64,000 nucleotides of DNA from Candidatus Aminicenantota bacterium (GCA_016927475.1 JAFGMO010000065.1:1-64000); one strand, 5' to 3'. Positions 1-8,049 are shown, counted from the first letter of the stretch. A program made the numbers and translations. Notes: generated by a model not told the origin, from the letters alone.

Positions 1-1011
1 GAAGGAGTACATCTGGGGAGCCTTGCTTAAAATTGCTACAAGAAGCGGAGGAAAAATTAAGAGTCCATAAGCAGACACAAAAGGCAATAGCAACAGAGGT
101 GAGACAATATTGGAAAATTTCTCTAATATTATTCCCACGGGGATTCCTTCAAACACTGAGAAGGGATGAATCAGCAAGTTCCACAAAATCTCCAGAAAAT
201 TTCCTCCAAGATTAGACCACCTGTTAAAAAACTCATACTGTCCTCCTACCCCATCAAGCGCTCGAAAATGAGGAAGGATAACTTCAATAGTTAACAAGAG
301 ATAGAGGAGAGAAAGAATAGAAGTGATTAAACCGTATTTTTTCTCTTTGAGTTTAAAGAATATAAAAATTCCAAAAAAGAAAATATATATTGATATGTCT
401 TCTTTTACAAATAAAGCCAAAGAGATGAACAAAAAGTAGGTGAATGCTTTCTTCTTAACCGCAATAAAATAATAGCTTGAAAACAAAAACAAAGGCAAAA
501 ACATTTCAGGATGGAAATCGTACATCATTCCGCTTAGAAGGTGTCTGAAAAAAAGGTAAATGGCCACAATAAATACCGGCACATATTTTTCTTTAAACAC
601 ATTTTTGGCGATCAGGTACAAGGGAATTGCTGATAATCCGACTACCAGCACCTGAAGATAAAGCAGAAGCAGGGGGCTTCCTAAAATGAGATAAAAGGGA
701 ACAATCAAAAAGAGAATGGGAAAAAAATGGATGGAAAAAAGACTGTCCCAGCTCTTTGCAGTACCGTGTTCAAAAACCAATTCCCCGTTTTCAGAATATA
801 ATCTTCCGAATCCGTACTTATGGAAAGGATCAGCCATCACGTCACCCTTTAAAGTGGAATGTATGGCATAATCGAAGACACTAAGATCACAGGCGTTCGT
901 CCTGAATGAGAAATGCTGGAAAGTTCGGATCCCCAGGAAAAAAAGTACCCATACTAAAAAAAAGACAGAAAAAAACCGGTTATGAAGATAAAAATTTTTT
1001 ATCTTTTTCAC
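1..1011 (-). CDS. DUF2079 family integral membrane protein, C-terminus beyond window edge
   Basis: An open frame of 337 codons runs from a GTG at 1011 to the left window edge without a stop. GTG is preferred because an in-frame TAG lies five codons upstream; the ribosome site is weak. Residue 12 onward begins a transmembrane helix. Then come the motifs TNACDLSVFDYAIHSTLKGD and YDFHPEMFLPLFLF, a hydrophobic core with about eight membrane spans, and FPPLLVAILSKAPQMYSF at the edge. These match the DUF2079 predicted membrane proteins, which resemble GT-C glycosyltransferase scaffolds (acidic N-terminal motif after TM1, then FHPE). The substrate is unknown. It acts in the inner membrane. The family call is firm; the glycosyltransferase link is inference. 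Confidence 0.82.
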   Translation of the reverse strand, partial: MKKIKNFYLHNRFFSVFFLVWVLFFLGIRTFQHFSFRTNACDLSVFDYAIHSTLKGDVMADPFHKYGFGRLYSENGELVFEHGTAKSWDSLFSIHFFPILFLIVPFYLILGSPLLLLYLQVLVVGLSAIPLYLIAKNVFKEKYVPVFIVAIYLFFRHLLSGMMYDFHPEMFLPLFLFSSYYFIAVKKKAFTYFLFISLALFVKEDISIYIFFFGIFIFFKLKEKKYGLITSILSLLYLLLTIEVILPHFRALDGVGGQYEFFNRWSNLGGNFLEILWNLLIHPFSVFEGIPVGIILEKFSNIVSPLLLLPFVSAYGLLIFPPLLVAILSKAPQMYSF

Positions 1012-1263
1012 CTTGCAGCTTTTTCGCTATTCAGGGACAAGCAATATATTTTTATAATTTTTAATAATTTATGTAAAGAAGAACACTTATTTTTGCTTGT
1101 TCATCGAGTTGACACTGATTCATGATTTGCTATAACCATCAGTCAATTGATCGCCGAATCATCATCTGCTGCGAAGAAAAGGAAGCGGTGATCATCAGTT
1201 TTCTGCGATCCAGATCGATACAGATTACGGACACTGCATAAAATACAATCCCGCGGAGGGCCG

Positions 1264-1617
1264 ATGAGTGGATTTCTAGAATTCCTAGAGGACGAAGTCC
1301 AGATTTTTGCCCTGTCATTTCTGGGCATAGTTTATGTATTCCTCCTTATCTGGCTCTTCCGGTTTGCTTCCAGTAAGGAGAAAACATTCCCGGCCGGGAA
1401 TTCACGTAAAGGCATAGCTCTTTCGATGCTGAACATCGCCATGCCCTGGGCCATGGAATCCATCCGCAAGAAACCCGATTTTTACATCCAGTTCGTGATT
1501 TTTCATCTCGGCGTGACAGCAGCCATTGGCGCATCCTTTATAAATCCATTTAAACGAAAATCTTTCAGGGAAGAGGGAGTAATATCTCTTTTTTATTCAA
1601 TAAAAAAAAACAGTTGA
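1264..1617 (+). pseudogene. Truncated membrane subunit (respiratory gamma-subunit-like), 3' end replaced by repeat DNA
   Basis: The frame has a good start: GGAGGG lies 3 bases upstream of ATG. Residues 1-95 look like a real membrane protein with spans at about 13-34 and 75-92, and motifs FPAGNSRKGIALSML and NIAMPWAMESIRK. These recall quinone-interacting membrane subunits of the NarI/DsrM type; I hold that only weakly. After residue 95 (FINPF) the reading enters a dispersed repeat also found near 8100, and the last 20 residues are repeat-encoded. An intact relative would continue into further helices, so this is probably a 5' fragment. No partner redox subunits are present. Confidence 0.5.
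1540..1604 (-). repeat. Dispersed repeat copy (TCCCTG..GATTTTCGTTWAAATGGAT family)
   Basis: About 60 bases align to 8092-8158 with few mismatches. The minus strand here carries TCCCTGAAAGATTTTCG followed by TTTAAATGGAT. The same unit occurs at 8050-8085 (+), 8092-8122 (-) and 36948-36978 (+). The copy forms the aberrant 3' end of the gene starting at 1264. Confidence 0.6.
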
Positions 1618-1639
1618 GGTATAAAATTAAGATTATCCC

Positions 1640-1815
1640 TTTAAACTGTCTTCTAAGGCGGAACGCCCGCCTCCACCTCATCATATTCAGCAGGAACTCC
1701 TGACGGGAGCCAAAGAGAGGCAAGGGTATTTTTGAGGGCCTCGTTGGCTGCTTTTTGCTTATTGGAGGGTGGAGAATATCTTGAACTCAGTGGTTTTGAG
1801 GTTTAGATGAAATGG
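1640..1815 (+). mobile_element. IS91-family transposase C-terminal fragment plus 3' end (copy A)
   Basis: Reading from 1643, the frame gives KLSSKAERPPPPHHIQQELL, ends in RQGYF and stops at TGA 1733-1735. The copy near 5091-5185 gives the same sequence with the same stop. Both continue into GGGCCTCGTTG downstream. The extended copy B shows the typical IS91 C-terminal context (YEIDPLICPKCG), which identifies the family. The end, GTTTAGATGAAAT near 1800, resembles 41432-41444, so a shared element terminus is likely. No transposase catalytic region remains. Confidence 0.7.
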
Positions 1816-1825
1816 CAATTATCAT

Positions 1826-2653
1826 TCAAAAAACAACAAAAACCCAGGCCGGGACGCCGGTCCCCTCTTCAATCATCATGGGCATAACATAAAGGGTGGC
1901 CCCTGATTCAGTCAGCTGGTCCAAACGGGCGATATTTTCCAGCGCCACCTTGTCCGCTGCGAAGAGAATCCGGTGGACCTTGAATTCTTTGGACTGCCCG
2001 TAATCATTGCTGGGCGTATCTATGGCGATTCCGGTTATATCCCGTTCGGTGGTCAGAAACCGGGCCGATTCCGGAGAAAAACCGGGGAAATGAAGCTCCG
2101 GAATGGCGGCTTCTCCGGTTTTTGACGTACCAATGACCTTTTCTTTATCCGGATAATACCGGGTATCAATCCCGGTATACATGATAACCCAGACATTCTC
2201 CGGGATGGTTCCGTGTTTCTTCTCCCAGTTTTTAATATCTTCAACGGTTAAAAGATAGTCCCGGTCCCGGGAACAGGGCTCGGTCACATCGATCTTCTCC
2301 GCCAGTCCGATCCATTATTCCAAAGGTATCTGCTCGATGGTCCTTCCTCCTTTGGTAAAATGAATGGGAGCGTCGGCATGGGTTCTGCCGTGTTCGGCCG
2401 AACTGTATTCATTGGAAGCATAACAGTGGCCTGCTTCCTTAATCCCCCAATCGCCTTTTTTAAGCTGGAAAGGTTCGGCGTTGGGCCAGTAAATGCTGTT
2501 TTTGTTAAACGGATAGGTCATATCCAGAAGTTTCGGTTCCGGACTCAGGGTTTTATCTTCCGGCTGACGGCAGGCGTATACGAAAAGGCCGGTAAAAACA
2601 ATCAGGAAAAAACAAAAGATAAATTTGGCCGATATTTTCTTAAAAATGGTCAT
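1826..2653 (-). pseudogene. Cyclase-family (kynurenine formamidase-like) lipoprotein, broken by one in-frame TAA
   Basis: Two open frames, 2315-2704 and 1826-2287, are in exactly the same frame. A single TAA at 2315-2317 (...QIPLE*WIGLAEKID...) separates them. The start at 2653 gives a lipoprotein signal with lipobox VYAC. The first half holds the metal-binding motif HGRTHADAPIHF, where cyclases usually have HGGTH. The second half holds ELHFPGFSPE, GIAIDTPSNDYGQ and FKVHRILF, typical of the PF04199 cyclase family, which hydrolyses N-formylkynurenine or similar amides. Everything except the stop looks intact, so inactivation is recent or the stop is bypassed. Automated callers may report two short genes here. 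Confidence 0.8.
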
Positions 2654-2726
2654 GAAAAATGTTTCATTTCCAATCTTGCCGGAAAATATCATTAAATGAC
2701 ACATAACATTAAAGTCGTCTGTTGGT

Positions 2727-2754
2727 GTCGGCCAAATTTATAAATAATGCAGGC
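2727..2754 (-). repeat. Short dispersed repeat R1 (AACCTGCATTATTCATAAAT.TGGCCGGC family)
   Basis: The minus strand reads GCCTGCATTATTTATAAATT followed by TGGCCGAC. It is a near copy of 10627-10657; shorter parts recur at 10870-10885 and 13742-13756. It includes the ATG used by the truncated higB next to it. Confidence 0.55.
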
Positions 2755-2968
2755 TTTTGAATTGCACATAAAAGCACAAAGATTACTCGATCAAATCAAT
2801 GCCGCACAGTCACTTGCAACTCTCCGTATGCCAGCCGGAAACAGACTTGAAAAACTTACCGGAAATCTAAAGGATTTCTGGAGCTTGAGAATAAATAATC
2901 AATGGAGAATTGTCTTCAGGTGGGAAGACGATGATGCCTATAATGTAAAAATTACAGATTATCATTAG
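2747..2968 (+). CDS. higB: HigB-type toxin (RelE superfamily), N-terminally shortened
   Basis: The 73-residue product covers the C-terminal three quarters of the HigB/plasmid-maintenance killer family, ribosome-dependent mRNA interferases. The diagnostic stretches NRLEKLTGNLKDFWSLRINN, QWRIVFRW and the end VKITDYH are intact. Family members usually have about 20 further N-terminal residues (first beta strand). Upstream of the ATG is an in-frame TAA at 2741-2743, and the DNA there belongs to repeat R1. The gene has therefore probably lost its 5' end to the repeat. It may be inactive, leaving HigA as a solitary antitoxin. higA starts 8 bases after the stop, in the usual toxin-first order. Confidence 0.75.
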   Translation: MQAFELHIKAQRLLDQINAAQSLATLRMPAGNRLEKLTGNLKDFWSLRINNQWRIVFRWEDDDAYNVKITDYH

Positions 2969-2976
2969 GAGATAAA

Positions 2977-3288
2977 ATGCTTCCTAAAAATAGACCCCCG
3001 ACTCATCCGGGGGAAATGCTGCTTAAAGAATTTCTCGAACCTGCCGGTATTACTCAACTGGAGTTGGCTCGCCATCTCGGCTGGACTTATGCCAGAGCAA
3101 ATGAGATCGTAAACGGAAAAAGGGGCATAACCGCCGAATCCGCACTCGCCTTAGGGGATGCTCTCGGTACCGGACCGGAATTTTGGCTGAATCTCCAGAG
3201 GAATTGGAATCTATGGCATAGTATGCAAAAGCATAAAAAAATCCCCCGAATGAAAAAAGCTGGTTCGCTGCAGGTTCCGGCTGGTTGA
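2977..3288 (+). CDS. higA: HigA-type antitoxin, XRE-family DNA-binding protein
   Basis: The product has 103 residues. It opens with RPPTHPGEMLLKEFLEPAGI, the standard HigA N-terminus, followed by a helix-turn-helix (ITQLELARHLGWTYARANEI) and GPEFWLNLQRNWNLWH. HigA binds and neutralises HigB and represses the operon. Relatives usually end near the position of MKKAG here, so the last seven residues (SLQVPAG) may be a small readthrough extension. GGAG lies just upstream of the ATG. Its partner HigB is clipped at the N-terminus, so the module may act only as a repressor. Confidence 0.85.
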   Translation: MLPKNRPPTHPGEMLLKEFLEPAGITQLELARHLGWTYARANEIVNGKRGITAESALALGDALGTGPEFWLNLQRNWNLWHSMQKHKKIPRMKKAGSLQVPAG

Positions 3289-3506
3289 ACCGGATCTGAA
3301 AAATGCCCGGGCTCGTGCCTAAGCTTTTTTCACTTACCCTGCCAATATGCCACAATTGCTTATGATTTTCTTTCTCTTTGTTGGTTACTTGTTGACCGGA
3401 GGTGTTTTTGGTATATAAGAGTCGCTATTAAGGTGGGAATTTGATGAAATGCAGGGAAAATCAATATCAAAAAAAAACCAAACTCCTATATTTGTTATCT
3501 GCTCTC

Positions 3507-3536
3507 TTGACAAATATTTAAGTACATATAAACTAT
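3507..3536 (+). promoter_or_regulatory. Putative promoter of the first abiE module
   Basis: TTGACA at 3507-3512 is followed by AT-rich DNA with TATAAACTAT at 3527-3536 (18-base spacing to AACTAT). It lies 35 bases before the AbiEi ATG, which has no clear ribosome site. The rest of 3289-3506 shows no gene; a 23-codon hydrophobic frame at about 3347 is not supported. Confidence 0.4.
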
Positions 3537-3570
3537 AGGTAACGCCACATGTAACCTTTGGTCGACATTT

Positions 3571-4149
3571 ATGGAAAAAGCCGGTATTTTAAGCATTCTT
3601 CGTAAAGAGAATACAGTCTTTACATTTAAAGATATTCTATTGTCTTCCAACGAAACCAATCCCGCTCTTCTTAAAAGACGTATCCATTATTATGTAAAAA
3701 ACAAAGAGCTCTATCCTATTCGTAAAGGCATCTATGCCAAGGATAAAAATTATGACCGACTGGAACTGGCCAATAAGATATACACGCCTTCCTATATCAG
3801 TCTTGAAACTGTTCTGTCCAGGGAAGGTATTGTTTTTCAGCATTATGACCAGATATTTGTAGTAAGTTACCTAACTCGAGAGATTACCTGCGACGGTCAG
3901 AAATATGTATTCCGGAAAATAAAAAACAGGATACTTTCGAATTCCCTTGGCATAGAGAAAAAAGACAATTATTTCATAGCATCCAGAGAAAGAGCCTTTT
4001 TGGACATCATTTATTTAAATAAGGACTATTATTTTGACAACCTGTCTTCCATAGATTGGGATCGGTGCTTTGAAATGCTCTCTATCTACAAGAACAAGGC
4101 AATGGAGAAAAGAATGAATTCATATCGTGAAATGGCCAAACATGCTTGA
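3571..4149 (+). CDS. AbiEi-type antitoxin / transcriptional repressor (type IV toxin-antitoxin)
   Basis: This 192-residue protein has an N-terminal winged helix (LLKRRIHYYVKNKELYPIRK then GIYAK) and the AbiEi C-terminal domain with YTPSYISLETVLSREGI and ASRERAFLDIIYLN. AbiEi proteins repress their own operon and counteract the AbiEii nucleotidyltransferase without, classically, a direct protein complex (type IV). The family is linked to abortive phage infection. The downstream toxin start overlaps this gene's end by 8 bases, so the two are co-translated. A second, clearly diverged copy of this arrangement is at 30837-32247. Confidence 0.85.
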   Translation: MEKAGILSILRKENTVFTFKDILLSSNETNPALLKRRIHYYVKNKELYPIRKGIYAKDKNYDRLELANKIYTPSYISLETVLSREGIVFQHYDQIFVVSYLTREITCDGQKYVFRKIKNRILSNSLGIEKKDNYFIASRERAFLDIIYLNKDYYFDNLSSIDWDRCFEMLSIYKNKAMEKRMNSYREMAKHA

Positions 4150-4834
4150 TCGAAATATTCATAAATCAATTCTTCTTCAGATTCTGAAAGACATCTACAC
4201 GGATGTATCCCTGGGCCCTTTTTTAGGTTTCAAGGGTGGGACAGCCGCCCATTTATTTTACAAACTTGGCCGTTTTTCAGTAGACCTTGATTTTGACCTT
4301 TTAAACGAAGAGAAAGCCGTCCTTGTTTTTGAAAAGATTGAAAAAATTCTTCAGGAATACGGAAACATTAAGGAAAAACATCAAAAGCATAACACCTTAT
4401 TCTTCATTCTTTCCTATGAAGAAAAAGCGCCTAATATTAAAGTCGAAATCAACCGCAGGAGATTTGGTTCCCGCTATGAGATCCAACATTATCTTGGGAT
4501 ATCCATGATGGTGATGATCAAAGAGGATATGTTTGCCCATAAGTTGGTGGCTATACTGGAGCGCTCCCGGACAGCTAACCGTGATGTCTATGACATTTGG
4601 TATTTTTTGAAAAACCGCTGGCCAATCAATAAGGAAATTGTGGAGACAAGAACACAGATGAGCTTCATGGGCTATCTTGGAAAATGCATTAAATTCGTAG
4701 AATCCCTTACCGATAGAAATATTCTCTCAGGTATGGGCGAACTTCTGGATGAAAAGCAGAAAGCTTGGGTGAAAAATAATCTTAATAAAGACACTGCCTT
4801 TTTACTAAAAATCCGTTTGGGACAGGAGAAGTGA
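4142..4834 (+). CDS. AbiEii-type toxin, nucleotidyltransferase
   Basis: The 230-residue protein carries the AbiEii/DUF1814 nucleotidyltransferase core: GFKGGTAAHLFYKLGRFSVD followed by LDFDLL (the GG..S/T and DxD active-site region), then HKLVAILERSRTANRDVYDI with WYFL. The family transfers nucleotides, for example to tRNA 3' ends, and arrests growth. I chose the ATG at 4142, not the earlier ATG at 4127, because family members begin near MLDRN and the 8-base overlap with AbiEi is typical. The gene looks full length. Directly after it comes IS91 debris, so the module sits at an insertion boundary. Confidence 0.85.
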   Translation: MLDRNIHKSILLQILKDIYTDVSLGPFLGFKGGTAAHLFYKLGRFSVDLDFDLLNEEKAVLVFEKIEKILQEYGNIKEKHQKHNTLFFILSYEEKAPNIKVEINRRRFGSRYEIQHYLGISMMVMIKEDMFAHKLVAILERSRTANRDVYDIWYFLKNRWPINKEIVETRTQMSFMGYLGKCIKFVESLTDRNILSGMGELLDEKQKAWVKNNLNKDTAFLLKIRLGQEK

Positions 4835-4929
4835 TTGTCAGGTCTTTAAAAAAGATTGGAAACATGATGATAAGATGCACCTCCTGCGGGAGTCGAAAGT
4901 ATGATAGGCTTCCCGTGATGAGGAGAACC

Positions 4930-5250
4930 AATTGTAATCTCTTTATTAATTCAATAATCTACGAGATCGATCCCCTAATCTGTCCCAAATGCGGTTGGGA
5001 CCATGCCTGCCTGTTTGTTACCGCACGCAGGCAGGCGCATTATCTCCCTTATTCAGGACTATAAAGTTTTTGACAGAATTATCACGTACCCTAAACTGTC
5101 TTTTAAGGCAGAATGCCCGCCTCCACTTCATCATATTCAGCAGGAACTCATGACGGTAGCCGAGGATAGGCAGAGATATTTTTGAGGGCCTCGTTGTTTG
5201 TTTTGTGCTGATTCGGGGGTGACGTCTATCTTAAGCTTTCAGGTTTGGAC
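4930..5250 (+). mobile_element. IS91-family transposase C-terminal fragment (copy B, longest)
   Basis: Reading from about 4930 gives NLFINSIIYEIDPLICPKCG, the zinc-binding C-terminus of IS91 transposases. A 30-base hairpin insertion at 5005-5036 shifts the frame, which then continues as RIISLIQDYKVFDRIITYPK, KAECPPPLHHIQQELM and a TGA at 5183-5185. The stop and following GGGCCTCGTTG match copy A. A 77-codon frame starting with GTG at 4831 mixes this fragment with about 33 unrelated codons (two CxxC pairs), and I do not treat it as a gene. The upstream transposase is missing. Confidence 0.8.
5005..5036 (+). repeat. Perfect hairpin inside IS91 fragment
   Basis: GCCTGCCTG (5005-5013) pairs with CAGGCAGGC (5028-5036) over a 14-base spacer. 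It interrupts the reading frame between the CPKCG motif and IISLIQD of the transposase remnant, so it looks like a small insertion or imperfect-repair scar. Confidence 0.5.
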
Positions 5251-5274
5251 GTCTCGGTGGATTTGTTCGGTTTT

Positions 5275-5463
5275 TTGAGTTGTTGACCTTGTCGCTCTGG
5301 ACGTGATGCCTTATATCAGGATGTTAGTGGTTGGATATTGAGAATAGTTTTGGGAGATTTGCTGCAAACACAAAAAGGAAATTCCTATAAAATCACCTTT
5401 CCGGGCTGGAAAGAGGGCAGTGAATTCAAGGCCGTGCGGGATAAGACGATGGAGGGGAAATAA
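5275..5463 (+). repeat. Dispersed remnant R3 with a short coding tail; otherwise no gene in 5186-5565
   Basis: GTTGACCTTGTCG at 5281 and the following 90 bases align with 13584-13680 (shared GGATATTGAG and AAACACAAAA-type ends), and weakly with 41515-41560. From about 5371 a frame reads QKGNSYKITFPGWKEGSEFK ... and stops at TAA 5461-5463. It looks like the last codons of a lost gene. I cannot name the family. Confidence 0.45.
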
Positions 5464-5565
5464 ACATAAAATCGACGACAAATCGCTCCCCCATCGGACG
5501 GGCCAAGCAGAAAATCAACTAAAAAGAGTGTGAATCAAATCCTTTTTTGATCCGGCTCTGGAATT

Positions 5566-5865
5566 TTATTCCACCAGCCGGATGCCGTCTTTTTCCAGGG
5601 TGGTAAGGCGGCGCTTGTAGAGACCGTCCACCGCCTGTTTGTAGGCCTTTTTGCTGAGGTTGAAAAGGGCGGCGATGTCTTCCGGCGAGCTCCTGTCCGT
5701 TACAGGGACAAAGACCCCCCTTCCCTCAGGACATCCAGGATCTTTGCGGCGGCATCCCGAATGTGCACCCCTCCCTGTTTCTGAAGCGTCAGGTCCATCC
5801 TATAAAGGAAAACATCCACCTCTCCGCCGACCGTGCAGTCCTCAATATTTCTTGTTCACCCAGGT
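5566..5865 (-). pseudogene. Decayed cvfB-like S1 RNA-binding protein, C-terminal remnant
   Basis: The minus strand from 5700 to the TAA at 5566-5568 encodes SSPEDIAALFNLSKKAYKQA, then VDGLYKRRL and KDGIRLVE, the winged-helix C-terminus of the CvfB family. Further upstream, another frame encodes LTLQKQGG and AAAKILDVLREGG. The two join if one G is added to a G6 run (C6 on the plus strand at 5715-5720). Further 5', WVNKKY*GL matches the family's NNKYWGLL segment with the Trp codon turned into TGA (5842-5844), and internal pieces are missing. Several independent lesions make it a true pseudogene. CvfB regulates virulence-type genes in Firmicutes; no function is expected here. Confidence 0.75.
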
Positions 5866-5991
5866 TTAGAGAAAATTCCCATCTCTTTAGAGATACATTG
5901 GTTTTTTCATCTTATAAATCAAAGATATTTTCGATTCAGCTTGAATCTCATTTGATATACAATGATCGGGAATTCGATGAAGGAGGTCATA

Positions 5992-7185
5992 ATGGGAATT
6001 AAACGAAGGGATTTTATTCAGGCGGCCGGACTGACGGCCCTGACGGCGGCGGCCTCAACAGCAGCTTCGGCGGCAGGAATAACGGGACGACCGGGAAAGA
6101 ACGGATTCGGACAAAAATATGGGACGTCCCATACACAAAAGCCCTTTGATCCGCTGAACGAGCAGGGGATCCACCCGATATTGATGTCGGACCATCCCTA
6201 CACCTTCATCGACTCCTGTATGCAGATCTGGCCCGACGCCTCCTTCGCCGACGCCCACCGTTACGGCGTCACCTGCCTCACCCTCACGGCCTGGAATCCC
6301 CATGATACCTTCGACAAGGCCCTGGAAGGATTGATGTTCTGGCACTTCATCGCCCGTAAATATCCTCATCTTCCCATCGTTTATTCCGTAGCCGACATCA
6401 CAAGGGCCAAAGAACAAAAAAATTCAGCATTGCTCCTTGCCTCCCAGTGCGGGGATTTTATCGGTTATGAGCTCCACCGCATCGAGGCCTTCTACCGCCT
6501 GGGGCTCCGTTTGCTCATCCCGGCCTACAGCCTGTCCAATCACATCTGCGGCGGCTGCCTGGATGTAACGGACGGCGGTCTCACTTCCTTCGGACGGGAA
6601 GTGGTGAAGGAATGCAACCGGGTGGGACTTCTCCTCGACTGCTCCCACCTCGGCCGCCGATCCAGCCTGGACATCATCGAGCGCAGTCGTAATCCCGTCG
6701 TCTTCAGCCACTCCTGCACAAAAGTGGTGGCGGACAATCCCCGCAACATCGATGACACCCAGATCAAATCCTGCGCCGCCGGGGGCGGGATCATCGGCCT
6801 CTCACCATGGGGTCCCATGGTCCTTAAAACCGGAAAAAAGAAGCGGCCGACCGTGGATGATTTCATCGACCACATTGACCACACCGCCCAGCTTCTCGGT
6901 TCCGTCGACCACATCGGGATCGGCACCGATATGAGCCTGGGGACCTACCCCGACCACGAGCATGATCCATGGGGAGGACCGGTGTATAAGGACGTCACCG
7001 GCACCTACGACACCCACATCACGAACAATATCCGCTCACCGCAGCGCATGGTGGACGGTTTCAGTTTTTATGCAGAGGTTCTGAATTTTGCCGACCGGCT
7101 CAAAGCCAGGGGTTACAGAGAACCTGATATCCACAAGATCCTTGGCGGTAATTATCTGCGCGTCTTCACTAAAGTCTGGGAATGA
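5992..7185 (+). CDS. Tat-exported M19 (membrane dipeptidase-like) protein with altered metal site
   Basis: The start at 5992 follows a strong GAAGGAGGT ribosome site and opens with the twin-arginine signal KRRDFIQAAGL. The mature part follows the renal dipeptidase/M19 fold: LLLDCSHLGRRSSLDIIE (His), VVFSHSCTKVVADNPRNIDD (His) and HIGIGTDMSLG (Asp). M19 enzymes are zinc hydrolases of dipeptides. The usual first metal motif HxD near the N-terminus is not visible: the expected region reads MSDHPYTFIDSCMQIW. The bridging Glu segment is YELHRIEAFYRLG. It may therefore be a single-metal or non-peptidase variant acting in the periplasm. An Ntn hydrolase follows after 28 bases, so the two probably form an operon for exported amide hydrolysis. 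Confidence 0.8.
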   Translation: MGIKRRDFIQAAGLTALTAAASTAASAAGITGRPGKNGFGQKYGTSHTQKPFDPLNEQGIHPILMSDHPYTFIDSCMQIWPDASFADAHRYGVTCLTLTAWNPHDTFDKALEGLMFWHFIARKYPHLPIVYSVADITRAKEQKNSALLLASQCGDFIGYELHRIEAFYRLGLRLLIPAYSLSNHICGGCLDVTDGGLTSFGREVVKECNRVGLLLDCSHLGRRSSLDIIERSRNPVVFSHSCTKVVADNPRNIDDTQIKSCAAGGGIIGLSPWGPMVLKTGKKKRPTVDDFIDHIDHTAQLLGSVDHIGIGTDMSLGTYPDHEHDPWGGPVYKDVTGTYDTHITNNIRSPQRMVDGFSFYAEVLNFADRLKARGYREPDIHKILGGNYLRVFTKVWE

Positions 7186-7213
7186 CTCAGAGCTTTTCAG
7201 TATGAGGTCACAA

Positions 7214-8017
7214 ATGAAAAAAGCGATTATCGGAAGTCTTTGCCTTATCTTTCTGACCAGCCCAGCGGCGCGGCTTCTGGGCTGCACCATTGTAATGGCC
7301 TTCAAAAACGGCATGATCCTGTACGGTAACAACGAAGATTGGAACAATCCCGGCAGGAGAGTAATTTTTATTCCGGCCAGCACCCGGTTCTACGGGAGAA
7401 TTATCTTTGGTTTCAAAAACGAGCTTGTTCAGGGGGGAATGAACGACCAGGGGCTTGTCCTTGACCTTAATGCAGTGCGTCCGACGGGATGGACTCCCGA
7501 CAAGGATAAAGCCAGTTTCAGGGGGCATTTCATGATGTACATCCTGGGCACCTGCGCCACCGTTGCGGAAGCGAAGTCTTTTTTTCAGAAGTACAATATT
7601 CCAGACCTGGAGAGGCTCCGCATCCCCATCGCCGACAGGACGGGCGCCAGCATGGTGGTGGAGTACGGACGGGGGAATGTACAGTTTGTCGAGCGCAGGA
7701 CGTGGTACCAGATCGCCACAAACTTTATCATGTCCAATATCAAAAACAGGGACTATCCCTGCTGGAGGTATAAAACCGCTGACAGCATACTGAAAAGGGC
7801 GAATAATCTCAATGTGGAGCTAATACGTGATGTGCTGGACGCCTGCAAGCAGACAGGGAAAAACAAAACAGTCTATTCCAACATTTACGATCTGAAGCGG
7901 GGTATCATTCATGTATACAACCAGAGTGATTTTACTAATCCCGTCATCCTAAATCTGGCCGAAGAGCTGAAAAAGGGCCCCCGCAACTTGTCTCTCGCCG
8001 AGCTGTTCACGCGGTAG
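7214..8017 (+). CDS. Exported Ntn hydrolase, linear amide C-N hydrolase / acyltransferase-like
   Basis: A signal peptide (MKKAIIGSLCLIFLTSPAAR) leads straight into LLG|CTIVMAFKNG, followed by YGNNEDWNNPG. A cysteine at the signal-peptide cleavage site followed by a GxNEDW-type motif is the hallmark of choloylglycine hydrolase/C45-like Ntn enzymes, where the exposed Cys is the nucleophile. Later motifs are GGMNDQGLVLDLNAV and IADRTGASMVVEYGRG. The length of 267 residues is short for the family. ATG 7214 was chosen for its signal peptide and upstream GAGGT; longer in-frame starts overlap the M19 gene. Likely substrates are N-acylated amino acids or peptides; the exact one cannot be told. Confidence 0.75.
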   Translation: MKKAIIGSLCLIFLTSPAARLLGCTIVMAFKNGMILYGNNEDWNNPGRRVIFIPASTRFYGRIIFGFKNELVQGGMNDQGLVLDLNAVRPTGWTPDKDKASFRGHFMMYILGTCATVAEAKSFFQKYNIPDLERLRIPIADRTGASMVVEYGRGNVQFVERRTWYQIATNFIMSNIKNRDYPCWRYKTADSILKRANNLNVELIRDVLDACKQTGKNKTVYSNIYDLKRGIIHVYNQSDFTNPVILNLAEELKKGPRNLSLAELFTR

Positions 8018-8049
8018 AACCAATACAGATTTCGAATTTATATATTTTT

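Noticed and set aside
4831-5064. 77-codon frame with CxxC motifs after the AbiEii gene
   Set aside because: Its second half is the IS91 transposase C-terminus (YEIDPLICPKCG) read into a hairpin insertion. The first part has no family features, so it is probably a chimera of debris.
5842-5844. TGA decoded as tryptophan (alternative genetic code)
   Set aside because: The cvfB remnant would fit TGA=Trp at one site, but many intact genes here end in TGA and the same remnant has frameshifts, so it is decay.
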